Notes: generated by a model not told the origin, from the letters alone. A DNA stretch of 39,345 nucleotides from Mycobacterium sp. (GCA_025963385.1 JAOPUT010000160.1:1-39345); one strand, 5' to 3'; positions 1 to 11,814 are shown, counted from the first letter of the stretch. A program made the numbers and translations.

Positions 1-1
1 C

Positions 2-1411
2 GTCCTGATCGACCGACCCGAACTCGCAAGCCTCGGCCAGTACGAATTCGGCTGGGCAGACTCCGACGTTGCCGGAGCGTCCGCCCGACGTGGCATCTCG
101 CCCGAGGTCGTCGCCGACATCTCCCAGCTCAAGAACGAGCCGGACTGGATGCTGCAGCGTCGCCTCAAGGGCTACCAGCTCTTCGGCAAGAAGCCCATGC
201 CGACCTGGGGTGCAGACCTCACCGGCATCGACTTCGACAACATCAAGTACTTCGTGCGCTCCACGGAGAAGCAGGCCCAGACCTGGGACGACCTGCCCGA
301 CGACATCAAGAACACCTACGAGCGCCTCGGCATCCCCGAGGCCGAGCGCCAGCGCCTCGTCTCCGGCGTCGCCGCCCAGTACGAGTCCGAGGTCGTGTTC
401 CACTCGATCCAGAAGGACCTCGAGGACCAGGGCGTCATCTTCATGGACACCGACACGGCGCTCAAGGAGCACCCGAAGTTCTTCGAGGAGTACTTCGGTT
501 CGGTCATCCCGTCGGGTGACAACAAGTTCGCCGCGCTGAACACCGCGGTCTGGTCGGGCGGTTCGTTCATCTACGTGCCGAAGGGCGTGCACGTCGAGAT
601 CCCGCTGCAGGCCTACTTCCGCATCAACACCGAGAACATGGGCCAGTTCGAGCGCACGCTGATCATCGTCGACGAGGACGCCTACGTGCACTACGTCGAG
701 GGCTGCACGGCGCCGATCTACAAGTCCGACTCGCTGCACTCCGCCGTGGTCGAGATCATCGTGAAGCCAGGTGGCCGCTGCCGGTACACCACCATCCAGA
801 ACTGGTCGAACAACGTCTACAACCTGGTCACCAAGCGGGCCAGGGCCGAGGCGGGCGCCACCATGGAGTGGGTCGACGGCAACATCGGCTCCAAGGTCAC
901 CATGAAGTACCCGGCGGTGTGGATGACGGGCGAGCACGCCAAGGGTGAAGTCCTCTCGGTGGCCTTCGCCGGCGAGGGCCAGCACCAGGACACCGGCGCC
1001 AAGATGCTGCACCTGGCGCCCAACACCTCGAGCAACATCATCTCGAAGTCCGTCGCGCGCGGCGGTGGCCGGGCGTCGTACCGCGGGCTGGTCCAGGTCA
1101 ACAAGGGTGCGCACGGCTCCAAGTCCAGCGTGAAATGCGATGCGCTCCTGGTCGATTCGATCAGCCGCAGCGACACCTACCCCTACGTCGACATCCGCGA
1201 GGACGACGTCACGATGGGCCACGAGGCCACCGTGTCGAAGGTCAGCGCGGACCAGTTGTTCTACCTGATGAGCCGCGGCATGACCGAGGACGAGGCCATG
1301 GCGATGGTGGTGCGCGGGTTCGTGGAGCCCATCGCCAAGGAGCTTCCGATGGAGTACGCGCTCGAGCTGAACAGGCTGATCGAGCTTCAGATGGAAGGTG
1401 CGGTCGGTTAG
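2..1411 (+). CDS. sufB: SufB, Fe-S cluster assembly scaffold subunit (5' end outside window)
   Basis: The reading frame is open from base 2, so the start codon lies upstream of the window and 469 residues are visible. SufB is the scaffold subunit of the cytosolic SufBC2D complex, where Fe-S clusters are built. The family is recognised by the N-terminal FDNIKYFVRSTEKQ block, the central GGSFIYVPKGVHVEIPLQAY block and the C-terminal stretch that ends in LNRLIELQMEGAVG. The M. tuberculosis SufB carries an intein; here the frame runs uninterrupted through the conserved core, so no intein is present. The stop overlaps the sufD start by one base (TAGTG). The upstream regulator sufR, expected from mycobacterial gene order, is outside the window. 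Identification is near certain. Confidence 0.97.
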   Translation, partial: VLIDRPELASLGQYEFGWADSDVAGASARRGISPEVVADISQLKNEPDWMLQRRLKGYQLFGKKPMPTWGADLTGIDFDNIKYFVRSTEKQAQTWDDLPDDIKNTYERLGIPEAERQRLVSGVAAQYESEVVFHSIQKDLEDQGVIFMDTDTALKEHPKFFEEYFGSVIPSGDNKFAALNTAVWSGGSFIYVPKGVHVEIPLQAYFRINTENMGQFERTLIIVDEDAYVHYVEGCTAPIYKSDSLHSAVVEIIVKPGGRCRYTTIQNWSNNVYNLVTKRARAEAGATMEWVDGNIGSKVTMKYPAVWMTGEHAKGEVLSVAFAGEGQHQDTGAKMLHLAPNTSSNIISKSVARGGGRASYRGLVQVNKGAHGSKSSVKCDALLVDSISRSDTYPYVDIREDDVTMGHEATVSKVSADQLFYLMSRGMTEDEAMAMVVRGFVEPIAKELPMEYALELNRLIELQMEGAVG

Positions 1412-2589
1412 TGACTCAGAACCTGACTGAAGCGGCCGAGGGAATCGTCAAGAACAAGGGTGAGCTCTTCAGCTCGTTCGACGTCGACGCCTTCGAGGTG
1501 CCAGGCGGCCGTGACGAACTGTGGCGGTTCACCCCGCTGAAGCGGCTGCGCGGCCTCCACGACGGGTCCGCGCCCGCGACCGGCACGGCGGTCATCGAGG
1601 TGACCGAACGTCCCGGCGTGACGGTGGAGACCGTGGCGCGCGGCGACGAACGTCTGGGCCAGGGCGGTGTTCCTGCCGATCGTGTTGCGGCGCAGGCTTT
1701 CTCGGCATTCCGCGAGGCGACGGTCATCACCGTGGCCAGGGACACCGAGGTGGCCGAGCCCATCGAGATCGCGATCACGGGACCCGGTGAGGGCGCCGTG
1801 GCCTACGGCCACCTGCAGATCCGCGTCGAGGAGCTCTCGCGGGCCATCGTCGTCGTCGACCTTCGCGGCAGCGGCACGTACGCCGACAACGTGGAGATCA
1901 TCGTCGGGGACTCGGCAGGCGTCGGCGTCATCTGGATCGCCGACTGGGCCGACGACATGGTCCACGTCAGCGCCCACCACGCCCGGCTCGGCAAGGACGC
2001 AGTGCTCGGCCACGTGGCCGTCACGCTCGGCGGCGATGTGGTGCGCACCTCGGCGACCGTACGATTCGACGGCCCCGGTGGCGATGCGCAGATGCTCGGC
2101 ACCTACTTCGCCGACGACGGCCAGCACTTCGAGTCGCGCCTGCTCATCGATCACGCACAGCCCAACTGCAAGTCCGACGTGCTGTACAAGGGTGCGTTGC
2201 AAGGGGATCCGGATTCGAAGAAGCCAGATGCCCACACCGTATGGATCGGCGACGTGCTGATCCGTGCGGAGGCCACCGGCACCGACACCTACGAAGCCAA
2301 CCGCAACCTGGTGCTCACCGACGGCGCCCGCGCCGATTCGGTGCCGAACCTGGAGATCGAGACCGGTGAGATCGTCGGCGCCGGACACGCCAGTGCCACG
2401 GGACGTTTCGACGACGAGCAGTTGTTCTACCTACGTGCCCGCGGCATCCCGGAACACCAGGCCCGCCGCCTCGTCGTGCGCGGCTTCTTCGGCGAGATCA
2501 TCGCGAAGATCGCCGTGCCCGCGGTGCGCGAGCGCCTCACCGAAGCCATCGAACGAGAACTAGCCATCACCGAAGCGAGAAGCAACTGA
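1411..2589 (+). CDS. sufD: SufD, Fe-S cluster assembly protein
   Basis: This 392-aa protein is the SufB paralogue that completes the SufBC2D scaffold and takes part in iron acquisition and complex stability. The start is GTG at 1411, sharing its G with the sufB stop TAG, which implies translational coupling. The same frame is open further upstream (to 1135), but that part overlaps sufB and is a shadow. The SufBD core motifs are visible: QNLTEAAEGIVKNKGELF at the N terminus, and in the C-terminal third CKSDVLYKGAL, the GHASATGRFDDEQLFYLRAR segment and RLVVRGFFGEII, which mirrors the SufB ending. sufC begins one base after the stop. Nothing unusual is seen. Confidence 0.96.
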   Translation: MTQNLTEAAEGIVKNKGELFSSFDVDAFEVPGGRDELWRFTPLKRLRGLHDGSAPATGTAVIEVTERPGVTVETVARGDERLGQGGVPADRVAAQAFSAFREATVITVARDTEVAEPIEIAITGPGEGAVAYGHLQIRVEELSRAIVVVDLRGSGTYADNVEIIVGDSAGVGVIWIADWADDMVHVSAHHARLGKDAVLGHVAVTLGGDVVRTSATVRFDGPGGDAQMLGTYFADDGQHFESRLLIDHAQPNCKSDVLYKGALQGDPDSKKPDAHTVWIGDVLIRAEATGTDTYEANRNLVLTDGARADSVPNLEIETGEIVGAGHASATGRFDDEQLFYLRARGIPEHQARRLVVRGFFGEIIAKIAVPAVRERLTEAIERELAITEARSN

Positions 2590-2590
2590 C

Positions 2591-4642
<2,052 letters not shown>

Positions 4643-4648
4643 GACGCC

Positions 4649-5137
4649 GTGCGAATGGAACAGATGTACCAGGAAGTGATCCTCGATCACTACAAGCGCC
4701 CGCATAATCGCGGGTTGCGTGAGCCCTTCGGCGCCGAGGTCACCCACGTCAACCCGACGTGCGGTGACGAGGTGACGTTGCGCGTCGCGCTGTCCGACGA
4801 CGGCGAGACGGTCACCGACATCTCGTACGACGGACAGGGGTGCTCGATCAGCCAAGCGGCGACGTCGGTGCTGACCGAGCAGGTGATCGGGCAGAGCGTG
4901 GGTGCCGCGCTCAAGACCGTCGCGGCGTTCACCGAGATGATCTCGTCGCGCGGGAACGTCGAAGGCGACGAGGACGTGATCGGTGACGGCATCGCCTTCG
5001 CCGGTGTCGCGAAGTACCCGGCGAGGGTGAAGTGCGCGCTGCTGGGCTGGATGGCTTTCAAGGCAGCGCTGGCGGAGGCCAGGCCATTGGACCAATCGCT
5101 GGCGCAGGCCAGCCATGATGTGGAGGAACGGCCATGA
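4649..5137 (+). CDS. sufU: SufU, zinc-dependent sulfurtransferase partner of SufS
   Basis: This 162-aa SufU/NifU-like protein accepts the persulfide from SufS. The zinc-site residues of the SufU type are present: C38 and D40 in PTCGDEV, C65 in YDGQGCSIS, and C129 in VKCALLGW. The roughly 20-residue SufU-specific insertion between the second and third cysteines that separates it from IscU is consistent with the length. GTG at 4649 is chosen because GGGAG lies about 10 bases upstream and the N terminus then aligns with remembered mycobacterial SufU (LEQIYQDVILDHY); ATG at 4655 is a possible alternative. The last four bases overlap the next gene (ATGA). Confidence 0.95.
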   Translation: MRMEQMYQEVILDHYKRPHNRGLREPFGAEVTHVNPTCGDEVTLRVALSDDGETVTDISYDGQGCSISQAATSVLTEQVIGQSVGAALKTVAAFTEMISSRGNVEGDEDVIGDGIAFAGVAKYPARVKCALLGWMAFKAALAEARPLDQSLAQASHDVEERP

Positions 5138-5478
5138 GTGAAACCGCTTCTGAGGAAGTGTTGGCAGACCTTGAAGAGGCGATGCGCGACGTGGTCGACC
5201 CGGAACTGGGCATCAACGTCGTCGACCTCGGCTTGGTCTACGGACTGAACGTCGAAGAGGGCGACGCAGGCACCAAGGTCGCGCTCATCGACATGACGCT
5301 GACCTCGGCCGCCTGTCCGCTGACCGACGTGATCGAGGATCAGTCCCGCAGCGCGCTCGTCGGCGCAGGCCTGGTCAACGATATCAAGATCAACTGGGTG
5401 TGGAACCCGCCGTGGGGTCCCGACAAGATCACCGAGGACGGTCGCGAACAGCTCAGGGCGCTCGGCTTCACCGTCTAA
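5134..5478 (+). CDS. sufT: SufT-like metal-sulfur cluster assembly factor (MIP18/DUF59 family)
   Basis: This small 114-aa protein belongs to the MIP18 (DUF59) family, which helps mature or deliver Fe-S clusters. The family core is seen as DVVDPELGINVVDLGLVY around residues 22-40 and MTLTSAACPLTDVI around 51-65, which includes the conserved cysteine of the T-x-x-x-C-P motif. The C terminus carries the VWNPPWGPDKI element. The ATG overlaps the sufU stop by four bases, so it is the last gene of the SUF operon (Rv1466 position). Its stop overlaps the stop of the convergent lipoprotein gene by three bases, leaving no space for a separate terminator. The symbol sufT follows family usage and is less firm than the family itself. 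Confidence 0.9.
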   Translation: MSETASEEVLADLEEAMRDVVDPELGINVVDLGLVYGLNVEEGDAGTKVALIDMTLTSAACPLTDVIEDQSRSALVGAGLVNDIKINWVWNPPWGPDKITEDGREQLRALGFTV

Positions 5479-6197
5479 TTCCCTTGGCGCCGGGGACCAC
5501 ACTGGCCACTGTTCGACGGTCGAACGTTGACCGAGGTGGCCTGCAGACTGCCGTCACCGGCCTTCGTGCCCTGTGCCATCAGGCAGAGGCCCGCGACGAT
5601 CGCTGACGGGTCCGCCGTGGTGCGCTTGGCGTAGCGGGTATCGGCCGTGACGGTGACCGTCGCCGGGCTGTTGTCCGAAGTGGTGACAGTGATCGCGTTG
5701 CCGCCGACCGATGCCACGGTACCGATCACGCCGTGACCCTGGCGACGGCCGGGAGGCGCGCACTGTCCGTTGTCGGCAGGCCCGAAGAGGACCGCCGCCG
5801 CGGTCACCGAGGCCGATCCGGCGCTGTCCTTGGTCGGGCGGATCGCGACGCACTGTCCCGCGGTCAGGTCGGTCAATGCCGCCGAGGTCAACTCCCTGAC
5901 CCGGGTCGATGGCGTGACGTCGACCGTGGCCGGTCCGTTCGCCCCGGTCAGCGTGATGGTGGTACCCGACACCGAGCCGACGACGCCGAACGAGCGGTCC
6001 TTGCCTTCTGCCGCCGGTGCCGGACTCGACGAGGGTGGGGATGCCGCCGTGGACGGTGTGGCCGAGGCACTTGAGGCCGTCGAGGCGCTCGAGGCCGTCG
6101 AGGACGTCCCCGACGAGCCACAGGCCACCAGCGAGACAGCAGCCAGACCCCCGAGGGCGACTGCGCCACAACGGGACACGCGAGATGACGAGATCAT
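5475..6197 (-). CDS. Putative lipoprotein with two DUF5666-like repeats
   Basis: This 240-aa protein has a lipoprotein signal peptide: a short basic start, a hydrophobic run, and a lipobox (LVAC) with C26 as the predicted lipidated residue. A Ser/Ala/Thr-rich low-complexity linker follows (about residues 28-65), as in many exported mycobacterial lipoproteins. The mature part holds two similar beta-rich units of about 75 residues. Each begins GVxG(S/T)V, has an ITxT then PATVxVT strand, a TR turn, a cysteine in AG(Q/L)C, and ends with GQC. This pattern resembles DUF5666 domains; the match is by eye. Function is unknown. It converges on the SUF operon and diverges from the 6284 gene. Confidence 0.8.
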   Translation of the reverse strand: MISSSRVSRCGAVALGGLAAVSLVACGSSGTSSTASSASTASSASATPSTAASPPSSSPAPAAEGKDRSFGVVGSVSGTTITLTGANGPATVDVTPSTRVRELTSAALTDLTAGQCVAIRPTKDSAGSASVTAAAVLFGPADNGQCAPPGRRQGHGVIGTVASVGGNAITVTTSDNSPATVTVTADTRYAKRTTADPSAIVAGLCLMAQGTKAGDGSLQATSVNVRPSNSGQCGPRRQGN

Positions 6198-6270
6198 GGT
6201 CCCACCGTCCGTGCCGGGCCTGCCGGTGCGCTTCGAGCGCGATGTGAGGTCCCTACCAAGCGAGTTGACC

Positions 6271-6276
6271 TAGGCT
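6271..6276 (+). promoter_or_regulatory. -10 hexamer of a probable leaderless promoter for the 6284 gene
   Basis: TAGGCT fits the mycobacterial TANNNT -10 consensus and lies exactly 7 bases before the ATG at 6284, so transcription would begin at or next to the start codon. No ribosome-binding site precedes that ATG, which agrees with a leaderless message. Confidence 0.6.
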
Positions 6277-6283
6277 GGGACCA

Positions 6284-6907
6284 ATGGACTACGAAGCCTA
6301 CGTCGCGACCCGCCGTCAGCTCCGAGGCATCGGCGAGAGCTTCATCGCCGGACCGCAGTACCGGTCGGCGGGCACCATCCGCCTCGCGGTTCGCCCCGAC
6401 GGGTTCACCGGCGTGTCGATACCCGTCGCGGTGCGCGGCACCCAACTCGTCTGGGGCGAGGACGGTGCACCGTTGACGGGAACCGTCGGCACCCTCGCCG
6501 CGGCGTCGGGCCTGGACGTGGGACCGCCCGAAGGGGTCTATCCGATCACCGATCCGCTGGCCGACGACACCGTGCTCGACATCGACCCGAATGCCGCAGA
6601 ACTCGTCCAACGCAGTCTGTACGCAGGCGGATTCGCCTTGAAAAGCACGCTGCCAGAACAACATCCGGTGTTGTGGCCCGAGCACTTCGACGTTGCGGTC
6701 ACCGAGGACGAAGTGAACTACGGCGTCTCGCCCGGCGATGACTTCCATCCGCTGCCATACGCGTACGTCGGACCGTTCACCCCACGGATCGGTGACTTCT
6801 GGAACGCCCCGTTCGGCGCCTTCGTGGCTCTGGACACGTCGCACGACGTGGACCGCCTCGCCACCGACATCGGGGACTTCTTCGAGCGAGGCCGCGCCGA
6901 ACTGTGA
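6284..6907 (+). CDS. Conserved hypothetical protein, 207 aa
   Basis: I do not recognise a named domain. The protein has no signal peptide or membrane segment and looks like a soluble acidic alpha/beta protein. Blocks that look conserved are VLWPEHFDVAV (around residues 126-136), the NYGVSPGDDFHPLPYAYVGPF segment (about 145-165) and FWNAPFGAFVALD. The His and acidic residues in these blocks could form a ligand site, but that is inference. I recall similar uncharacterised proteins in other actinobacteria. The start is set by an ideal leaderless arrangement (-10 at 6271). The next gene, a flavin oxidoreductase, follows closely or overlaps, so the two are probably co-transcribed. It is not at this position in M. 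tuberculosis as I remember it. Confidence 0.85.
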   Translation: MDYEAYVATRRQLRGIGESFIAGPQYRSAGTIRLAVRPDGFTGVSIPVAVRGTQLVWGEDGAPLTGTVGTLAAASGLDVGPPEGVYPITDPLADDTVLDIDPNAAELVQRSLYAGGFALKSTLPEQHPVLWPEHFDVAVTEDEVNYGVSPGDDFHPLPYAYVGPFTPRIGDFWNAPFGAFVALDTSHDVDRLATDIGDFFERGRAEL

Positions 6908-6957
6908 CCGACGCGCGACGTGGAATCGTCCGGTCGCCAACGGTGTTGAACCGCTCC

Positions 6958-8061
6958 ATGAGCCTCGACGGTGTGACCGAACTGTTTGGACCCCTGACCG
7001 TCAGGTCGATGACCATTCCCAACAGGTTCGCGATGGCCCCCATGACGCGGCAGGCGTCACCGGGCGGAATACCCGGTCCGGACGTCGCCGAGTACTACGC
7101 CAGGCGCGCCGCGGGCGGCGTCGGGCTGATCATCACCGAGGGCGTCCGGCTGCCGGACCCCGCCGCGGGCTTCCCGTCGTCGATACCGACGCTGGCAGGC
7201 GAGGACGTGCTGGCGGGCTGGCGCAGGGTGACCGGAGCCGTTCACGCCAAGGGTGCCGTCATCGCCGCCCAGCTGTGGCACCAGGGCGCCGAACGAGGTG
7301 ACGCCGACGGTGTCACGGCGGTCAGCCCCTCGGGGGTCAACGGACTCGGCGAGCCCAAGGGACGCGCCCTCGAGACCGATGAACTCGCCGACGTCGCAGC
7401 ACGATTCGCACTCGCTGCCCGCAACGCTCGCGCGGCCGGTTTCGACGCCGTCGAGATCCACGGCGCGCATGGCTACCTCCTCGACGAATTCTTCTGGGAG
7501 AGGACCAATCTGCGCACCGACGGTTACGGCGGCCCACTCGAGGGCCGCACGCGGTTCCCCGCCGAGGTGGTGGCCGCAGTCCGTGCCGCCGTCGGCCAGG
7601 ACTACCCGATCATCTTCCGCTTCTCGCAGTGGAAGGGCACCGCGTACGACGCCTCCATCGTGGGCGATCCCACCGAGCTGCAGGAACTGCTGGGGCCTCT
7701 GGTGGACGCCGGCGTCGACGTCTTCCATCCGTCGACCCGCAGGCACTACGCGGCGGCGTTCCCCGACGCGGACCCGACGCTCAGCCTGGCGGGTTGGACG
7801 AAGAAGGTGACGGGTACTCCCGTCATCGCAGTGGGTTCGGTGGGCCTGGACACCGCGTTCCGTGACGAGGGGCCGCGCAAGTCGATCGCACCCGCGCCTG
7901 CCGACGAGGTGATCGCCCGCTTCGAGGCGGGAGAGTTCGACGTCATTGCGATCGGTCGTGCGTTGCTGGCCGATCCTACGTGGGTGAACAGGCTGCGAGA
8001 GGGCACGTTGGACGGGTTCAATGGTTACGAACCAGAGGCCGCGCTGAGCACGTTGCACTGA
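6958..8061 (+). CDS. Old Yellow Enzyme family NADH:flavin oxidoreductase
   Basis: This FMN-dependent ene-reductase-type protein (367 aa from this start) carries the family N terminus LFGPLTVRSMTIPNRFAMAPMTR, the ARRAAGGVGLIITEG segment, QLWHQGA, the EIHGAHGYLLDEFFW motif containing the substrate-binding His-x-x-His pair, and DGYGGPLEGRTRF. The C-terminal phosphate-binding part includes FDVIAIGRALLADPTWVN. The frame is open from GTG 6904, which overlaps the previous stop (GTGA). ATG 6958 is preferred because the family motif normally begins about ten residues in, but coupling from 6904 cannot be excluded. The physiological substrate cannot be read from sequence; the thioredoxin downstream suggests a redox neighbourhood. 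Confidence 0.88.
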   Translation: MSLDGVTELFGPLTVRSMTIPNRFAMAPMTRQASPGGIPGPDVAEYYARRAAGGVGLIITEGVRLPDPAAGFPSSIPTLAGEDVLAGWRRVTGAVHAKGAVIAAQLWHQGAERGDADGVTAVSPSGVNGLGEPKGRALETDELADVAARFALAARNARAAGFDAVEIHGAHGYLLDEFFWERTNLRTDGYGGPLEGRTRFPAEVVAAVRAAVGQDYPIIFRFSQWKGTAYDASIVGDPTELQELLGPLVDAGVDVFHPSTRRHYAAAFPDADPTLSLAGWTKKVTGTPVIAVGSVGLDTAFRDEGPRKSIAPAPADEVIARFEAGEFDVIAIGRALLADPTWVNRLREGTLDGFNGYEPEAALSTLH

Positions 8062-8106
8062 CCACATGCTGGGAACAAGCAGGTAGACCCCGACGTTAGG
8101 AGAGAC

Positions 8107-8484
8107 GTGACTACGCAAGACATCACCACCGAACAATTCAATGGCACCATCACCGACAACGAGATCGTGCTCGTCGACTTCTGGGCGGAGTGGTGCGGAC
8201 CGTGCCGCGCCTTCGCGCCGACGTACGCCGCCTCCTCCGACAAGCACCCCGACGTCGTGCACGCCAAGGTCGATACAGAGGCCGAACAGGGCCTCGCCGC
8301 CGCAGCGGAGATCCAGGCGATCCCCACGCTGATGGCGTTCAAGAAGGGGCACATGGTGTTCCGGCACTCCGGCATGCTTCCCGCCAAGGACCTCGAGGAC
8401 GTGATCGGCCAGATCAAGGAACTCGACATCGACGCGGCAATCGCCGAGCAGGCCAAAGCAGAAGCCAAAGCAGAAGAGGTCTGA
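8107..8484 (+). CDS. trxA: Thioredoxin family protein (Rv1470-like)
   Basis: This 125-aa thioredoxin fold protein has the canonical active site W29-C30-G31-P32-C33 in VDFWAEWCGPCR and the cis-proline in AIPTLMAFK, so it should be redox-active. The C-terminal extension is an Ala/Lys/Glu-rich helix (about residues 108-125) beyond the usual thioredoxin end. The start is GTG at 8107 with AGGAGA about 5 bases upstream. It corresponds to M. tuberculosis trxA (Rv1470). The thioredoxin reductase-like gene that I recall as the next gene there (trxB1) is absent here, so it must rely on a reductase encoded elsewhere. Confidence 0.92.
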   Translation: MTTQDITTEQFNGTITDNEIVLVDFWAEWCGPCRAFAPTYAASSDKHPDVVHAKVDTEAEQGLAAAAEIQAIPTLMAFKKGHMVFRHSGMLPAKDLEDVIGQIKELDIDAAIAEQAKAEAKAEEV

Positions 8485-8497
8485 GGGCTGCACGCGA

Positions 8498-8503
8498 TAG
8501 CGT
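8498..8503 (+). promoter_or_regulatory. -10 hexamer of a probable leaderless promoter for echA12
   Basis: TAGCGT fits TANNNT and sits 7 bases before GTG 8511. It argues for 8511 rather than the in-frame GTG at 8502, which would lie inside the -10 element. It lies 14 bases after the trxA stop, so echA12 can be expressed independently of the thioredoxin gene. Confidence 0.6.
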
Positions 8504-8510
8504 GCAGACC

Positions 8511-9335
8511 GTGAGCGAGCCGAATCAACCGCTGGTCCTCGTCGACCACCCCCAGCCACACGTGGCGCTGGTGACACTGAACAGGCCAGAGCGCATGAAC
8601 TCGATGGCATTCGACGTCATGGTTCCCCTGAAGAAGGCCCTCGACGAGCTGACCCACGACAACGACACCCGAGTGGTGGTGTTGACGGGCGCGGGCCGCG
8701 GCTTCTCCTCTGGCGCCGATCACAAGTCGGCAGGTTCGGTCCCGCACGTCGCGGGATTGACGAGGCCGACGTTCGCGTTGCGGTCGATGGAAGTGCTGGA
8801 CGACGTGATTCTCGCCATACGCAAGATGCACCAGCCGGTGATCGCGGCGGTGAATGGGGCCGCGATCGGTGGGGGGCTCTGTCTGGCGCTGGCATGCGAC
8901 ATCAGGGTCGCGGCCAAGGGCGCCTACTTCCGCGCGGCGGGCATCAACAACGGCTTGACCGCCAGTGAACTCGGCCTTTCCTACTTGCTGCCCAAGGCAA
9001 TTGGCACCTCACGGGCCTTCGAGCTGATGCTCACCGGTCGCGACGTGGACGGCGAGGAGGCCGAACGCATCGGCCTGGTGTCGCGGACGGTCGCCGAGGC
9101 GGATCTGCTCGATGCCTGTTACGGGATGGCGCAGCGCATTGCGGCGTTTTCCCGACCGGGTATCGAGTTGACCAAGCGCACGCTCTGGAGTGGACTGGAG
9201 GCCGGTAGCCTGGAGGGTCACATGCAGGCTGAAGGCCTGGGACAGCTCTACGTGCGCCTGCTCACCGCCAACTTCGAAGAAGCGGTCGCTGCGCGCGCGG
9301 AGAAGCGGCAGGCAGTTTTCACCGACGACAAGTAA
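8511..9335 (+). CDS. echA12: Enoyl-CoA hydratase/isomerase family protein EchA12
   Basis: This 274-aa crotonase-fold protein is predicted to act on enoyl-CoA thioesters. The two oxyanion-hole segments are present: AGRGFSSGAD (around residues 63-72) and NGAAIGGGLCLALACDIR (around 115-132). The glutamate in LTASELGLSYLLP sits at one of the usual acid/base positions, while the other catalytic position is not clearly acidic, so true hydratase activity is uncertain. Order after trxA and before the ABC-F gene matches Rv1472 in M. tuberculosis. The frame is open far upstream, but that part overlaps trxA and is spurious. Confidence 0.9.
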   Translation: MSEPNQPLVLVDHPQPHVALVTLNRPERMNSMAFDVMVPLKKALDELTHDNDTRVVVLTGAGRGFSSGADHKSAGSVPHVAGLTRPTFALRSMEVLDDVILAIRKMHQPVIAAVNGAAIGGGLCLALACDIRVAAKGAYFRAAGINNGLTASELGLSYLLPKAIGTSRAFELMLTGRDVDGEEAERIGLVSRTVAEADLLDACYGMAQRIAAFSRPGIELTKRTLWSGLEAGSLEGHMQAEGLGQLYVRLLTANFEEAVAARAEKRQAVFTDDK

Positions 9336-9355
9336 CACGAAAGTAGGAGTACAGC

Positions 9356-10993
<1,638 letters not shown>

Positions 10994-11061
10994 TGCAGCA
11001 GCCTGATTGAACCGTCGCCCCCCTGGGTACGAGAAGGTATCTGGGAAATGGGGAGATACAG

Positions 11062-11250
11062 ATGAGAGAACTGGACAAGTCCAGGAATGAGTTGCTCGAC
11101 GAGCTGCGCAGTGCCTACGAAAAGGGCGCAAGCATAAGGTCTTTGGTGGCTACCACCGGAAAGTCCTACGGCTCCATCCACAGTATGCTGCGCGAATCCG
11201 GCACCACGATGCGCAGCCGCGGAGGCCCCAACCACCGCCGTCGCCACTAG
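11062..11250 (+). CDS. Small helix-turn-helix protein (Rv1473A-like)
   Basis: This 62-aa basic protein has a predicted HTH: an amphipathic first helix (ELDKSRNELLDELRSAYEKG) followed by SIRSLVATTGKSYGSIHSML, which resembles the recognition part of sigma-70 region 4 or resolvase-type HTH domains. The C terminus is Arg/His-rich. GGGGAGA lies about 5 bases before the ATG. M. tuberculosis has a matching small gene (Rv1473A, possible transcriptional regulator) after the ABC-F gene. It is 68 bases downstream of the ATPase gene, so it may be co-transcribed and could act on its expression; that link is inference. Its stop directly abuts the stop of the convergent TetR gene with no spacer. Confidence 0.85.
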   Translation: MRELDKSRNELLDELRSAYEKGASIRSLVATTGKSYGSIHSMLRESGTTMRSRGGPNHRRRH

Positions 11251-11814
11251 CTACTGCTGGCGAACGGATGCCTCGACCAGATCGAGTACGGCCCCGAGCC
11301 TCCCGGGGTCGTCGCCGGACGCGAGTCTGGCGACGAGCCCGTCGAGGACGAGATCCAGATACGTCTGCAGAACGTCACTCGGCACGTCGTCCCGCAGCCG
11401 TCCAGCCTTCTTCTGCATACGCAGTCGCTCGGTGGTGGCGTCGGACAGTTCCACAGAGCGCTCGGACCACCCCTGGTGGAACGCCGGGTCGTTGCGCAAC
11501 TTCCTGGCGATCTCCAATCGTGTCGCCAGCCAGTCGAACTGCTCTGGCGCGGCCAACAGGTCACGCATCACCTGGATGAGCCCCTCGCGGGACGCCACGT
11601 CCGCCATCCGCTCGGCGTCCTCGCGCGCCAACTCGAAGAACAGCGTGTCCTTGTCGCGGAAGTGGTGGAAGATTGCGCCGCGCGACAGCCCGATGGTTTG
11701 CTCGAGCCGCCGCACGGTCGCGCCCTCGTAGCCGTACTGCGCGAAACACCGCCGAGCACCCTCAAGGATCTGACGTCGGCGTGCCGCCAGATGGTCGTCG
11801 GTTACCCGTGGCAC
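11251..11814 (-). CDS. acnR: TetR family regulator of aconitase (AcnR / Rv1474c-like)
   Basis: This 187-aa TetR family protein has an N-terminal HTH (about residues 12-58, with GYEGATVRRLEQTIGLSRGA and FHHFRDKDTLF) and a helical ligand/dimer domain. The GTG start is preceded by GAGGAGA about 10 bases upstream. It lies 47 bases downstream of acn on the same strand, matching acnR in Corynebacterium and Rv1474c in M. tuberculosis, which are known to repress acn in response to iron-related signals. The same role is expected here, and a matching palindrome lies over the acn promoter (14734-14751). The symbol is given by synteny and family and has not been tested. Confidence 0.9.
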   Translation of the reverse strand: MPRVTDDHLAARRRQILEGARRCFAQYGYEGATVRRLEQTIGLSRGAIFHHFRDKDTLFFELAREDAERMADVASREGLIQVMRDLLAAPEQFDWLATRLEIARKLRNDPAFHQGWSERSVELSDATTERLRMQKKAGRLRDDVPSDVLQTYLDLVLDGLVARLASGDDPGRLGAVLDLVEASVRQQ

